A stretch of DNA of 62,937 nt from an uncultured Eubacteriales bacterium. GTDB taxonomy: Bacteria; Bacillota; Clostridia; Lachnospirales; Lachnospiraceae. Positions 8,556-18,400 of this stretch are shown piece after piece; the first letter of the stretch is position 1, and each line of letters begins with the position of its first letter. The notes beneath the pieces were generated by a model. It was not told the origin of the DNA. It was given only the letters and a program-made list of their open reading frames with translations, and searched no databases. The position numbers and the translations under genes were made by a program. The stretch covers positions 1 through 62,937 of the forward strand of contig UQCD01000013.1 of the NCBI GenBank assembly GCA_900539455.1, written 5' to 3'.

Positions 8556-9296
8556 TTAATCCGCAATCTTATCGTTTACATAAACCATAGTAAGCATACA
8601 GAATACATACGCCTGTATACAACCAGAGAATATGTCAAAGTATACATGGAGTACCGCTGGAATACCTGTTGTAATAGGTGGTGACAATAAACCATAAATA
8701 AGTCCCATCATAACGGTTCCTGAAAGTACATTACCAAATAAACGCAAAGAAAGCGATAACGGTACTGCTATTTCACCAATAATATTAATTGGGGATAACA
8801 GAAGTGGTTTGAAAAGATTTGTAAAATGCTTTCCACCATTTTTCTTAATACCATTGTAATGAATGATAAAAAATGTAATGACACCCATTGAGAAAGTAAT
8901 ACCATAATCTGCCGTTGGCGGTCTAACACCGAACAGACCTGAAATATTACACAACAACGCAAATACGAATACGGTAGCAATCCAGTTTCTGAATTTTTTT
9001 CCGTTTTCGCCCATAATGCCTTGAACCATGTTGTCTACTGTTGAAACCAAAAGCTCACTTATATTCTGAATCATTCCCGGAGTATCCTCGGCATTTGACT
9101 TCTTTATTTTGCTCCTTGCTACCAAAGCAAAGATAATAAGCACTAAAGATACTATTATCAAGCCAATATGTGTTGTTGTAAGGTAAAGTGTCTGACCAAA
9201 CAACTTAAACTCTGCCAGGTAATGAATTGAAAAGTCCGCTTCCTTTTGTCCTGCTTCTAACAAAACATTGGTGGCATTAACTATTTCATATCCCAC
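8556..9296 (-). CDS. atpB: F1F0 ATP synthase a subunit
   Basis: 246 residues, about six transmembrane helices. The essential arginine is in the SLSLRLFGNVLSG motif, and the C-terminal QAYVFCMLTMVYV helix is also conserved. It forms the stator half-channels for ion access to the c-ring. Start is GTG at 9296 with GGTG five bases upstream. The RPPTADYGITFSMG segment is typical of Firmicute a subunits. It lies directly after the two small membrane genes and before atpE. Confidence 0.95.
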   Translation of the reverse strand: MGYEIVNATNVLLEAGQKEADFSIHYLAEFKLFGQTLYLTTTHIGLIIVSLVLIIFALVARSKIKKSNAEDTPGMIQNISELLVSTVDNMVQGIMGENGKKFRNWIATVFVFALLCNISGLFGVRPPTADYGITFSMGVITFFIIHYNGIKKNGGKHFTNLFKPLLLSPINIIGEIAVPLSLSLRLFGNVLSGTVMMGLIYGLLSPPITTGIPAVLHVYFDIFSGCIQAYVFCMLTMVYVNDKIAD

Positions 9297-9300
9297 ATTA

Positions 9301-9717
9301 TCACCGTCCTTTTCTAAAAATTTTAGACGTTAATCTATGAGTAATCGGCGTAATATATGCCGAAAACTTCAAAACCAGCATACCCAACAGCACTGCCCCA
9401 ATATTGCCAAGCTTTAAAAACCAAATCACTGCAAATACAATGATTACAGCTATTATTCTAATAATGTAGGTCTTTCTGATATGCTTAAGAGCTGTGCGTT
9501 CATCCATTCTCACAGAATCATCTATGCTGTACGCCATGTGTATGACCATACCTATAGACACAGCAACGCCTATAAGATAGCCAATCGCCAAATCCCACCT
9601 TAGGCCTATAAAAGTAAATACCACAAAAAGTATTATTTCCCCTAATATGAGAAATATAATATTTCCAACAATCAAATCAAGCAGCATTGGATTGTCTAAT
9701 TTAACTTTTCTTTTCAT
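9301..9717 (-). CDS. ATP synthase I-like membrane protein
   Basis: 138 residues with four predicted transmembrane helices. Position between the AtpZ-like gene and atpB is that of atpI (ATP synthase subunit I), a helper for c-ring assembly and ion supply; the sequence is too divergent for a firm family call from motifs. Its ATG overlaps the stop of the previous gene (TAATG), and its own stop is 4 bases before the atpB start, so it is tightly coupled. Confidence 0.7.
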   Translation of the reverse strand: MKRKVKLDNPMLLDLIVGNIIFLILGEIILFVVFTFIGLRWDLAIGYLIGVAVSIGMVIHMAYSIDDSVRMDERTALKHIRKTYIIRIIAVIIVFAVIWFLKLGNIGAVLLGMLVLKFSAYITPITHRLTSKIFRKGR

Positions 9718-9956
9718 TACTTTTTCCCTTTTTTAGTTTCGTTGACATTTTGTTCCAGAACCTTCTTTGCCAAAATATAGGCATTTCTGCCACCAGCTAG
9801 TATTCCCAGAAACATAAGCCACACCGTAATACTGGTGTGTAAATATTTGTCTGCTAATAGTCCAATAAACAGACACATAAAAACTGGAACCATAACATTT
9901 ATTCCTAGCTGAGTAATCAGGCTCAGGCTTCTAAAAACCTCTTTTCTATACTTCAT
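9717..9956 (-). CDS. AtpZ/AtpI-like small membrane protein
   Basis: 79 residues, two transmembrane helices separated by a short loop, with a basic C-terminus. This matches the small AtpZ family found first in many Firmicute atp operons and proposed to help Mg2+/Ca2+ supply or assembly of the synthase. It is the first gene after the operon promoter; AAGGTG precedes the ATG. Confidence 0.7.
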   Translation of the reverse strand: MKYRKEVFRSLSLITQLGINVMVPVFMCLFIGLLADKYLHTSITVWLMFLGILAGGRNAYILAKKVLEQNVNETKKGKK

Positions 9957-10039
9957 ATGACACCTTTAAATATATCGCTTCTAAATATAATATATGAAGC
10001 ATTTCAAAATTTTAATCACATAGGCAAACCTATCTATAG

Positions 10040-10068
10040 ATTATATCATTCAGACATTTTTTTGTCTA
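10040..10068 (-). promoter_or_regulatory. Promoter of the atp operon
   Basis: TAGACA (10063-10068), 17-base spacer, TATAAT (10040-10045) on the minus strand. Expected transcript start is near 10033, giving a leader of about 77 bases before the first gene at 9956. Confidence 0.75.
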
Positions 10069-10321
10069 TTTATTAAGAAAAATTTAATATTTTTTGTAAA
10101 AAATATTCATGAAAAATTCTCCACCAAACCCCTAGCTAACAACAGAGGATGTTACTCTTTTACTTGACTACGGCGAAACTGGTCTATTTCTTAGAGTGTT
10201 TACCATATGAATACATATGAATAAGTCAAACAATAGGCGAATACAAGTAAGGAAATTCTTATACAAACTACACTTATAAAAAATACTTTACCTGCGAAGC
10301 TGTATTGAGAACTTTTGTAGC
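10069..10321 (-). other. Gene-free stretch between the atp promoter and the palindromic element
   Basis: No credible gene on either strand. Short in-frame stretches exist on the plus strand around 10150-10205 but lack a start and ribosome binding site, and could be a remnant of a lost gene. Confidence 0.4.
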
Positions 10322-10467
10322 TTTTCTTATAGGTCACAAGAAGGATAATATAAAAATGTCGAACAATGTTTGAGCATTGCAAAATTACAGGTTTTCTATA
10401 AATTGTAATGCAAGTTTTGTTCGACATTTTTTAATATTAATTATCCTTCTTGTGACCTGTTAGAAAA
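10322..10467. repeat. 146-bp imperfect palindrome (MITE-like element or very long hairpin)
   Basis: The left arm from 10322 and the right arm ending at 10467 match over about 55-60 bases: TTTTCT, then an identical GGTCACAAGAAGGATAAT, then a shared ATGTCGAACAA block. The arms differ by small gaps. A shorter GCATT/AATGC stem lies in the centre. The element begins 21 bases after the stop of the dCMP deaminase gene. It may be a miniature inverted-repeat transposable element, or act as a terminator for the operon ending at 10489. Confidence 0.8.
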
Positions 10468-10488
10468 GGTAAAAAAAAGCTCCAACTC

Positions 10489-10974
10489 CTACAAATTTAT
10501 TTTTATCTCACGCCCTGTAGGTGCATACTCTGTCATCTTTACACCTGCTGCCCGCAACATTTTCTTTGATGCAATCACGCTAGGTGTATCCGCATATTTG
10601 TCGCACCCATATATTATCTCCTTTATCCCCGACTGAATAATTGCTTTCGCACATTCATTGCAAGGGAAAAGTGTCACATATATTTTACTATTTTCAAGGC
10701 TTCCGCCCCGGTAATTAAGTATGGCGTTAAGCTCACTATGGGTTGAATAAAAATATTTGTTGTCTAACGGCTCGCCTTCTCTGTTCCAGGGAAACTCATC
10801 ATCACTGCAGCCGATAGGAAATCCATTGTAGCCCATTGATAATATTTTATTATCCTGACTTACTATGCAGGCTCCTACCTGTGTGCCCGGGTCCTTTGAA
10901 CGCATTGCCGAAAGCATTGCCACTCCCATAAAATATTCATCCCAAGAAATATAATCTTTTCTTTTTTCTGACAT
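10489..10974 (-). CDS. Deoxycytidylate (dCMP) deaminase
   Basis: 161 residues. Zinc-dependent deaminase that makes dUMP from dCMP for thymidylate synthesis. Zinc ligands are visible as His79 with catalytic Glu81 (HSELNAI) and Cys105/Cys108 (PCNECAK). The early SKDPGTQVGA and GYNGFP motifs are those of the ComEB/dCMP deaminase family. GAGGATTAATAA precedes the ATG. It is 3 bases from rpiB and is the last gene of the operon. Confidence 0.9.
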   Translation of the reverse strand: MSEKRKDYISWDEYFMGVAMLSAMRSKDPGTQVGACIVSQDNKILSMGYNGFPIGCSDDEFPWNREGEPLDNKYFYSTHSELNAILNYRGGSLENSKIYVTLFPCNECAKAIIQSGIKEIIYGCDKYADTPSVIASKKMLRAAGVKMTEYAPTGREIKINL

Positions 10975-10977
10975 TTA

Positions 10978-11406
10978 TTAATCCTCAAGCTGTGAAATTC
11001 TTCTAATATGTCTTTCCTCGTTTGAAAATGGTGTATCCAGAAAGGTATCAACTATCTTTAAAGCTAAGCCTGTTCCAATAACTCTTCCACCCATTGCTAA
11101 TATATTAGCATCATTGTGAAGTCTTGTAGCCTCAGCCATAAAGCAATCTGTACATAGTGCTGCACGAATACCCTTTACTTTATTTGCAGCTATAGATATA
11201 CCAATACCTGTACCACAAATTAAAATTCCTCTTTCACATTCTCCGTCGGCTACTGCGTGTGCAACTGCCTTTCCATATTCAGGATAATCAACACTCGCTT
11301 CGCTGTAGCAGCCAAAATCCTTGTATTCTAAGCCTCTCTCCTCTAAATGCTTCATAACCTCCTGTTTTAATGTAAATCCGCCCTGGTCGCATCCTATTGC
11401 TATCAT
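10978..11406 (-). CDS. rpiB: Ribose-5-phosphate isomerase B
   Basis: 142 residues. Interconverts ribose 5-phosphate and ribulose 5-phosphate in the pentose phosphate pathway. The GCDQGGFTLK start, the CGTGIGISIAANK active-site segment (Cys64) and the HNDANILAMGGR motif are all RpiB/LacAB family signatures. AGGAGG lies 5 bases before the ATG. Order sua5, ywlE-like, rpiB matches the ywlC-ywlE-ywlF order of Bacillus subtilis, which favours RpiB over LacB. Confidence 0.92.
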   Translation of the reverse strand: MIAIGCDQGGFTLKQEVMKHLEERGLEYKDFGCYSEASVDYPEYGKAVAHAVADGECERGILICGTGIGISIAANKVKGIRAALCTDCFMAEATRLHNDANILAMGGRVIGTGLALKIVDTFLDTPFSNEERHIRRISQLED

Positions 11407-11418
11407 AATGTCCTCCTG

Positions 11419-11877
11419 TTAGTCGTTATTGTTTAATTCGTCTATTTTCTTTATAACCTCATTTATTAATGTTTCAATAAATACAAAATTATCCTCGTAT
11501 TCTTCTATTGATTTTCCATAGGGAATATCAACATCTCCTGTACTTCCTATAAACTCCTTTATAGAGTATACATTAACAGCCTTTACAAATCTATCATATA
11601 TCCGCTGTTTTCCTTTTTCGGTCATAACTAAGACCAATACATCTACGCCAAAATCTGTATCTGTAAGCTGTTTTGCTGTATGTCTTAACAAGTTTAAGTC
11701 ATGATTTCTGGCAACCTCTATTCCCTTAGCATTGGCCGGTTCCGGAAACAGTACTACCAAGCCTCTGGATTCTATTTTTATTTCCTTATTGCCAATTTTT
11801 CTTTTTAAAATAGTGGCTGCTACCGGGGCACGGTATGTGTCATCCTGACTTACAAAGATAATTTTACTATATCTCAT
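11419..11877 (-). CDS. YwlE-like low-molecular-weight phosphatase lacking the catalytic cysteine
   Basis: 152 residues from the ATG at 11877, which has GAGGTGG eight bases upstream; an in-frame TTG at 11895 is less likely. The fold is that of LMW protein phosphatases, and the position is that of ywlE (protein-arginine phosphatase). The active-site loop, normally CTGNTCRSP, reads SQDDTYRAP here: the nucleophilic Cys is Ser (codon AGT) and the following Ser is Ala, while the Arg and the YwlE-type Thr are kept. The late DIPYGKSIEEYED segment corresponds to the general-acid DP loop. It is either an inactive phosphoprotein-binding pseudophosphatase or uses altered chemistry. It overlaps the end of sua5 by 11 bases. 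Confidence 0.8.
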   Translation of the reverse strand: MRYSKIIFVSQDDTYRAPVAATILKRKIGNKEIKIESRGLVVLFPEPANAKGIEVARNHDLNLLRHTAKQLTDTDFGVDVLVLVMTEKGKQRIYDRFVKAVNVYSIKEFIGSTGDVDIPYGKSIEEYEDNFVFIETLINEVIKKIDELNNND

Positions 11878-12949
11878 CCCTGCCCACCTCGACAATCTTA
11901 TATCCTGCCGCCTTTATCATTCGATTCATTATGGCATATCCAAATTCATCCTCATAAAAGCTCTCTCCAAGAATAATGTCTATATCCTTATCATCAAAGC
12001 CTCTAAGAATGTCATACAGACTTCTTGCAATAGAGCCTTCGTCCTTTCTGGTTCCTATAGACACAACTACATCTGCCTTATATTTGTCAATGGTTTCGTC
12101 GGTGGCTATAATACCTACCTTTTTGCCATTTGCCATCTCCTTTTTAGCTATTTTATTTATTGTTTCAATAACCTTTAAAATAGACCCTTCAAACACAGTA
12201 AGCTCTGCCTTAGGTGCGTAATGCTTATATTTCATCCCTGGGGCCTTAGGCTTATAATCCTTATCTCCTATGTCCTCAATAGTTTTAGCAGAAACTACCT
12301 TGTCTTCTGTAACCTCTCCTAGAATTTTACTAATCATTCCCTTAGTTATATATCCCGGTCTGAGTATCATTGGCACATCGCCTGTCATATCTACAATAGT
12401 TGATTCAATACCTATGCCTGCTATTCCCGAATCAATAATCATATCTATCTTTCCAGATAAATCCTCAATAACATGCTCTGCCTTTGTAGGACTAGGTCTG
12501 CCAGAGGTGTTAGCACTTGGTGCAGCAACAGGCACACCAGCCGCCCTTATAAGCTCTAATGCCACCTTATGATTAGGCATTCTCACTGCAACCGTGTCCA
12601 GACCACCTGTGGTTTCATATGGGACTTTCTCTGTCTTTTTAAACACCATAGTAAGTGGTCCCGGCCAGAATGCCTTCATAAGCTTTTTAGCACTTTCCGG
12701 TATTTCCTCAGCAATTTCCTCTAAGGCTTCCTCACCTGCAATATGCACTATAAGAGGATTATCAGAAGGTCTGCCCTTTGCACTGTATATTTTGTGGGAC
12801 GCATTCTTATCAAACGCATTACCCCCAAGACCATATACTGTTTCCGTAGGAAATGCTACTAAGCCACCACTTCTAAGGACTTCTCCAGCTTCCTTTACAT
12901 ATTCTGTATTTATTTTTTCTGTGTCAATTTTTCTAATTACAGTATCCAT
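11867..12949 (-). CDS. tsaC: L-threonylcarbamoyladenylate synthase (Sua5 type)
   Basis: 360 residues. Makes threonylcarbamoyl-AMP from Thr, bicarbonate and ATP, the first step of t6A37 modification of ANN-decoding tRNAs. The N-terminal YrdC domain (about 20-205) shows FPTETVYGLG, the KGRPSDNPLIVHI segment and SANTSGRPSPT. The C-terminal Sua5 domain (about 240-355) follows the PGMKYKHYAPKA linker. The long form is thus Sua5 rather than short TsaC. GAGG precedes the ATG. Confidence 0.93.
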   Translation of the reverse strand: MDTVIRKIDTEKINTEYVKEAGEVLRSGGLVAFPTETVYGLGGNAFDKNASHKIYSAKGRPSDNPLIVHIAGEEALEEIAEEIPESAKKLMKAFWPGPLTMVFKKTEKVPYETTGGLDTVAVRMPNHKVALELIRAAGVPVAAPSANTSGRPSPTKAEHVIEDLSGKIDMIIDSGIAGIGIESTIVDMTGDVPMILRPGYITKGMISKILGEVTEDKVVSAKTIEDIGDKDYKPKAPGMKYKHYAPKAELTVFEGSILKVIETINKIAKKEMANGKKVGIIATDETIDKYKADVVVSIGTRKDEGSIARSLYDILRGFDDKDIDIILGESFYEDEFGYAIMNRMIKAAGYKIVEVGRDEI

Positions 12950-13006
12950 AACTGCCTCTGTTTCTTAGTCTGCCTAGAATTTATTTACTTAAAGGTTCTT
13001 TCTTTA

Positions 13007-15418
13007 TTATTCATTAATAAAGTCTGCCTCAGTTAATACATTTTCATTTCCCCTATTACCAAATAATTTCTTAATAAGACGGCCAATGGTCTTTTTCTGC
13101 GAATTTTCAATAGCCAAATCCACCAACTGCTCCACATGGTTTTTATGAATTACCAAAGTAATTGTGTAGAGCTGGTCGATTTTTGCATGAAGTGCCAGCA
13201 TACCCATTTCATCAATGGTATATCCCTGTGTTGCAGCATAGTCCACAGCAATCTTAGCCCAATCCTTTATCTTATTATTCTTTAATTTAATAACATTATC
13301 TATTTTATTGGCAATTTTTTTGTTTTCCACCATATACTTCTCAGATAAAGTTCTTTCGTCCTCAAAAATAACTATTCTCTTAATTTCATCATTTTGAAGA
13401 TTTTCAAGCAGTTCTAAGAATACAAACGGGTCTATCGAAGATGCTCTTTCAATAATAACATCGCATTCTCCAAGTTTTGAAGCAAAGGTATCAACATTAT
13501 TTTCTGTAAATGAAGTACCATTTACCTTTGCAATCTTCTTTGTACCCTTTTCTCTTATTTTGCTCATAAGCTTAATAATTTCCATTGCAAGTGTTGTCTT
13601 TCCACTTTTTACATCACCCATAATGTAAATGAAATCGTTTTGCTCCTCATTATTTCTAAGCATATTCTGTAATACCTTGATTACCTGCTTATCTAAGCCT
13701 TCCACCCCTGCGTACTTTTCAATAAATGCCCTGATAATAGTTTTAACATCAGCAGCATTTTCCTTCAACGCTTCTGAGGTTTCTTCATCATCAGCAGATT
13801 CTTCTGACATATCCTCATCTTCTTCCTCATCAGTTGCTTCCTCTGATACTTCCTCGTCCTCTACTTCTTCGGCAGCCTCCTCTGTGGCTTCTTCATCTTC
13901 CACATCGTCAGCAGATTCTTCCGACATATCCTCATCTTCTTCCTCATCGGTTGTTTCCTCTGATATTTCTTCGTCCTCTACCTCTTCGGCAGCCTCCTCT
14001 GATATTTCTTCGTCCTCTACCTCTTCGACAATTTCTTCTGTATCATCAACCGGCAAATCAATATCTTTGTCCTCTAGCATTTCGTTAAGCACATCTAATG
14101 CCAGCTCTCTTGTATTGCTTAAATTATCCTTATCTACATTTCCCATATTATCAATCTCCTCATTATTATTTTCCTCAGATATTTCTATATCCTCGTCTGA
14201 ATTTTCACTAGCCTCAACCTCTTTTACATCTATTTCCTGTAATTCTTCTACTTCCTGTAATTCTTCTACTTCGCCTAACTCCTCTGGCTCTGCCTTATAC
14301 ATTCCATTTAATAATTCGTCTAAGGTAATCTGACCTTCTATCTGGTCATCCTCTGGAGCAGGCTGTGCAGCCTCAGTATTTTCTACCTGTTCATTAGTAG
14401 TCTTTATCTCATTTTCGTCGTGCTGTACCCCAACCGAAGTAAGTCCTGCTGCCTTTGCAAGCTCCTTTACTACATCGATACTTGGAATAACCTTTGTCTT
14501 ATCGTCCTCTGGAATAATCTGATTTACCACAGGCTCTGCAGTACTTTGAGCTTCCGCCTTTTTTTCTATCGCTTCGGCATTTTCTTCTATCACTTCAGCC
14601 TTTTTCTCTTTCTCTACAGCTGGCTTGAAAAAGCTATTTGTATCGCTTAAGGCATTTCTTTCCTCATCATCATCATTTTCTGTCTCGCCAAAAAGCTCAA
14701 CCATACTTTTTGCTATTTCTGCCTGAATATTATAAGTGTCATATTTGTTGTCAACATTTACCTCTTTAAGTTTAATGTCATCAGCATCTACCTGCTCACT
14801 TTGCTCCTCCCAACGCTTGTTATACTTATCCTGCTGGCTCTTAGTCAATGGGGCATGAAGCATTTTTAACTCCATTGCCTTGTCAACATATTTACCCTCG
14901 CTAAACCACAAAATAATAGTATCACAAAGCTCTACACATCTATCTATGTTTCCAGCGTCATGGTTAAGCTTTGCCAGCTCATAGGTCCATTTATCATCCA
15001 TATCATCTTCTATATATTTTTCCAATATGGCAATCTGATTTTCAACAGGCTCGTTTTTAAGCTTTGAAATTTCATACTGTAAAATATAACAAGAGGCATC
15101 CTTTGGTGCAATAGCCTTAAAGTCCTCATAATAATCTATGGCACTTTCCAAATCCTTCCTCTTTACAGATACTCTTGTAAGCCTAAAGGCAATCTGGCGT
15201 CCCAGCTGTGAACGCTCGTAAGCAATTTCCAGCACATCTCTTGCACTATCATATTGTCCTATAACCTCATATACATCTGCTATAGTTATAAGGAGTGCAT
15301 TGTTTTTGATTTTTGTAAAATCAAGAGTATCTGCTATTTCTGCTGCCTTTTCATATTCCTTTTTTCTAATAAGTTTCTTTATTTGTTCAGTTTTAATATT
15401 AAATTCGTACTTATCCAA
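13007..15418 (-). CDS. Large TPR / acidic-repeat / P-loop protein next to the SMC-complex genes
   Basis: 803 residues, TTG start at 15418 with GAGGTG seven bases upstream. Residues 1 to about 190 look like TPR helices. A linker follows, then a highly acidic Glu/Asp region (about 360-560) with 39-residue repeats. The last 210 residues contain a P-loop, GDVKSGKT, and an AAA-like segment (IVIFEDERTL as a Walker-B-like strand). It begins 13 bases after the SMC gene and ends before sua5, so it is probably co-transcribed with the Jet-like genes. I do not recognise it as a named family. It could be a regulator, loader or accessory ATPase of the SMC complex. Confidence 0.7.
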   Translation of the reverse strand: MDKYEFNIKTEQIKKLIRKKEYEKAAEIADTLDFTKIKNNALLITIADVYEVIGQYDSARDVLEIAYERSQLGRQIAFRLTRVSVKRKDLESAIDYYEDFKAIAPKDASCYILQYEISKLKNEPVENQIAILEKYIEDDMDDKWTYELAKLNHDAGNIDRCVELCDTIILWFSEGKYVDKAMELKMLHAPLTKSQQDKYNKRWEEQSEQVDADDIKLKEVNVDNKYDTYNIQAEIAKSMVELFGETENDDDEERNALSDTNSFFKPAVEKEKKAEVIEENAEAIEKKAEAQSTAEPVVNQIIPEDDKTKVIPSIDVVKELAKAAGLTSVGVQHDENEIKTTNEQVENTEAAQPAPEDDQIEGQITLDELLNGMYKAEPEELGEVEELQEVEELQEIDVKEVEASENSDEDIEISEENNNEEIDNMGNVDKDNLSNTRELALDVLNEMLEDKDIDLPVDDTEEIVEEVEDEEISEEAAEEVEDEEISEETTDEEEDEDMSEESADDVEDEEATEEAAEEVEDEEVSEEATDEEEDEDMSEESADDEETSEALKENAADVKTIIRAFIEKYAGVEGLDKQVIKVLQNMLRNNEEQNDFIYIMGDVKSGKTTLAMEIIKLMSKIREKGTKKIAKVNGTSFTENNVDTFASKLGECDVIIERASSIDPFVFLELLENLQNDEIKRIVIFEDERTLSEKYMVENKKIANKIDNVIKLKNNKIKDWAKIAVDYAATQGYTIDEMGMLALHAKIDQLYTITLVIHKNHVEQLVDLAIENSQKKTIGRLIKKLFGNRGNENVLTEADFINE
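13793..14045 (-). repeat. 117-bp in-frame repeat encoding acidic Glu/Asp units
   Basis: Nearly identical blocks recur with a period of 117 bases (starts at 13794 and 13911), with shorter sub-repeats of EEVEDEE type between them. They encode 39-residue acidic units. Confidence 0.8.
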
Positions 15419-15430
15419 ACCTGTTCACCT

Positions 15431-18400
15431 CTAAAATAATGCTGTTTGTTCGTATGTTAAAGTTTCGTATTCCATTTGTTCATTATCTACATTACTGCAA
15501 TAGTCTACAACCACTGTCTGCTGCTTTCCGTCAATAAGCTTCTGACCTAAAATATAATTTACATCAAATCTTCCTGTAATAGCAGGTGTTGTACCTCTTG
15601 CCGGTACTATAAGCTGTACACAGTTTGTTTTTAACAGCTTGAAAATTGGCTCCCAGATATAAATATCCTTTGCTGCGCCAAACGGATTATCAATAAATAT
15701 TGCTTTCTTAAGGAGTGCGCCTTCGCTGCCCTTAGAATTAATGCTGCTAATATAATTAATAATAGCAATTAAAAACTGGATATATATACCCTGTGATTGT
15801 CCTGTACTTCCTACAGCTTCCTCGTATTTTAAATATCTGCTCTGTTCTTTTATTCGTTCTCTCTTGTATAAGCTAAGCTTAATTCCATTCATATCCTTAA
15901 CGATGGCAGAGAATAGCCTTTTAAAGGATAATTGATTTCTGATATACTTAAGTCTTTCTGTTTCATTTCGCATAGAATCAGCAACACTTACTGTATCATC
16001 AATATATTTTTCCATGCTTAGCTTGTACTGCTCCTCTTTAATGTAAGGAATAGTCAGGCTAATAATAGAAATAGTTTCTCCGTCCATATTTATCTTTGAT
16101 AATTTTGGAAGTCTGTCCAGCTCATTTTTAATATTAATGCAGGTTTGAATACATTGGTTTTCAAAATTGTCCTTGATTTTTTCCATATCCTCTATGCTTT
16201 TAAGAACTCTTTCCCTTTCCAGCATAATACAATCCACAATTTCCTTTAAAGCATTTATAAGTCTGTCAGCCTCGTCTATACCTTCAGGCAAAATAATATT
16301 GCTTCTCATTTCGTCTGCCAATGCGTGGGAGTTCATCTGAACTAACAAATCAATAAGCATTTGTTTTTCCTTCTCAAACTGCTCCCTCTTATCATACATC
16401 TCTTTTAAAAATTTGTCATTTTTTTCTACTACCTGAGCAATTCTTTCCTCCAAATCGCCTACACCAGATAACAGCTTTTTAGCTGTACCAACATTTATTT
16501 TAGCATTAGTAATAATTTTATCAATATCTCTTTGCAAAATTATATATTTTTGATTGTTTTTTTCTATATTTTTGAGAATATTCCTTACGCCAGACAGTAA
16601 TGCCTCATTCTTTAAAATTTCATCTTTTTTGCTGCCGATATAATCAACAATATTTGCACCCTCTAAGGAAGGCTCTACAAATTTACCATACTTTTCAACA
16701 ATCTTCTCCTTACTCTTTTCTATTCCTCCCTCCGTTCTATCCTTTTCTGATTTAATACAGCTTATATTTCTTTGTAATTCTAATATTGCCTCCTCTTTTA
16801 CGGAAATATCCCTTTTAATTGTCTTTAACTGTTCTTTATCTGTTGTAGTATATTTTCCACTTTCGTAGTATTCCTGTATTTCCTTTGTATCGACACCATT
16901 GTAATCTATTGCAATAAGTGCCTTTTCCATTGCAACATCATAATTATTAATAAGCTTTTGCTTGTCAGAAACATCTGTAAGATTTTCCTCACACACCTTC
17001 TTTAAGCCTAAAAATCTAGCCTCCAGCTCACTATCCGGCATTACACTATTAGCTATTATTCCCTCCTTATAATAGCTCTTATATATATCCTGCCATTTAT
17101 TTTTAATTTCCTCCATGTCCTCTTTAAGCTTTAAGACATTATTCTTTCTGCCTGCAAGCTGGGCCTGCTTTGCCTCTAAACGCTTGCTTAGGGTATCATA
17201 TTTTACACTTAAATCTCTAAGCCTTGTTTTACATACAGCTTCATCTTCAGAAAGCTCCTCCTGCTTTTTGGACATCCCGACAAGCTGTGAAATGATTTCC
17301 ATATCCTGATTTAAACAAGCTATATCCCTATTAGTCTGTTCTAGTTCCTCACTAATAACCAAAAGACTTTTTTCCTTTTCAGCAATTTCTACACGAAGCT
17401 CCTCGCTTTTTCCCTCCATAGCCTTTCTTTGGCTTTTAAGCTCCTCATACTCTGTTTGCACAGCCTCGCATCTGGCTTTTTCTTTTTCTACATAATTCTT
17501 AACAAACAAAGCATCCTTTCTTAAAAGGTCTAAGGTTTCCTCTATCTGCTCCTTTTTAAAGGTAATTGCACTTAATTCTTCGTTAAGCTTAATTTTTCTC
17601 TTTTCCAGTAATTCCTCGTTATAGAAAATTTCTTCGTCACTTCTTATAAAATCTAAATTGTTATAATCCACACAAAATGTGTTTTCCTTAATAGCCTCGT
17701 ATCTTATCACAGGAATTGGCGCACCAAAATTACACAACTCTTTTAAAGCTGTGTCACTAATAATCAAATCATATTTATTCTTTACTACAATGCTATAAGG
17801 TAATAATGGATTATATTCTAATACCTCTTTGCATTTTTCCTTTGTCATGGTCTTCACAAGCTCTGCACCTAAAACTGCTATATTTCCATAATATCTTACT
17901 ATATATTCAAAAACGCCCTTTAACTGTCCGTTAGCAGGAACAATAGTTTTATTCTTTAAGCCCTTCATATACGCAGACAATTCTTTTTCCTGTTCTTCAA
18001 GACCAGTTTGCTCCTCTATGGCCTCATTTATTTTAAAATCAATAAGCTCTTTTAATACATTAAAGCTTCTTTCTCCATATACCTTTGAAAGCTTTTCTGC
18101 CTTTTCCAGTATTGACATTACCTGATTTTTTTCGTCAATACATAAGGATAGCCTGTCATCATTATCTAATATATCCTCCTTAATTTTTACTCCCTCCTCC
18201 TTCAGCTTAGAAATATTCTCATCTACTGCCTTTTGTTCTTCTGTAAGCTTACTGCTTTTTTCAACTAACTGATTATACTTGTCCTGTAATTGTTTTTCGT
18301 CATTTGAAAAATCAAAGGATAGTATTCCATTATATTCCTTGCGTTTTTCATTAATTTGCACCAACAACAAATCAAGATTTTCCCTTGCAGTATTACCTAA

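Noticed and set aside
10200..10427. 75-codon open frame on the minus strand
   Set aside because: It lies inside and beyond the palindromic element, has no ribosome binding site and its sequence is explained by the inverted repeat.
12270..12968. Plus-strand open frames across sua5
   Set aside because: They lie fully inside a clear sua5 gene and show no domain or ribosome binding site.
13629..14333. Ser-rich 234-codon frame on the plus strand
   Set aside because: It is the complement of the Glu/Asp acidic repeat; GAA/GAG and GAT codons read as Ser-rich codons on the other strand.
13007..15418. The 803-residue protein as a JetD nuclease
   Set aside because: It has a P-loop and TPR helices but no TOPRIM-like acidic motif set; size and domain order do not fit JetD.
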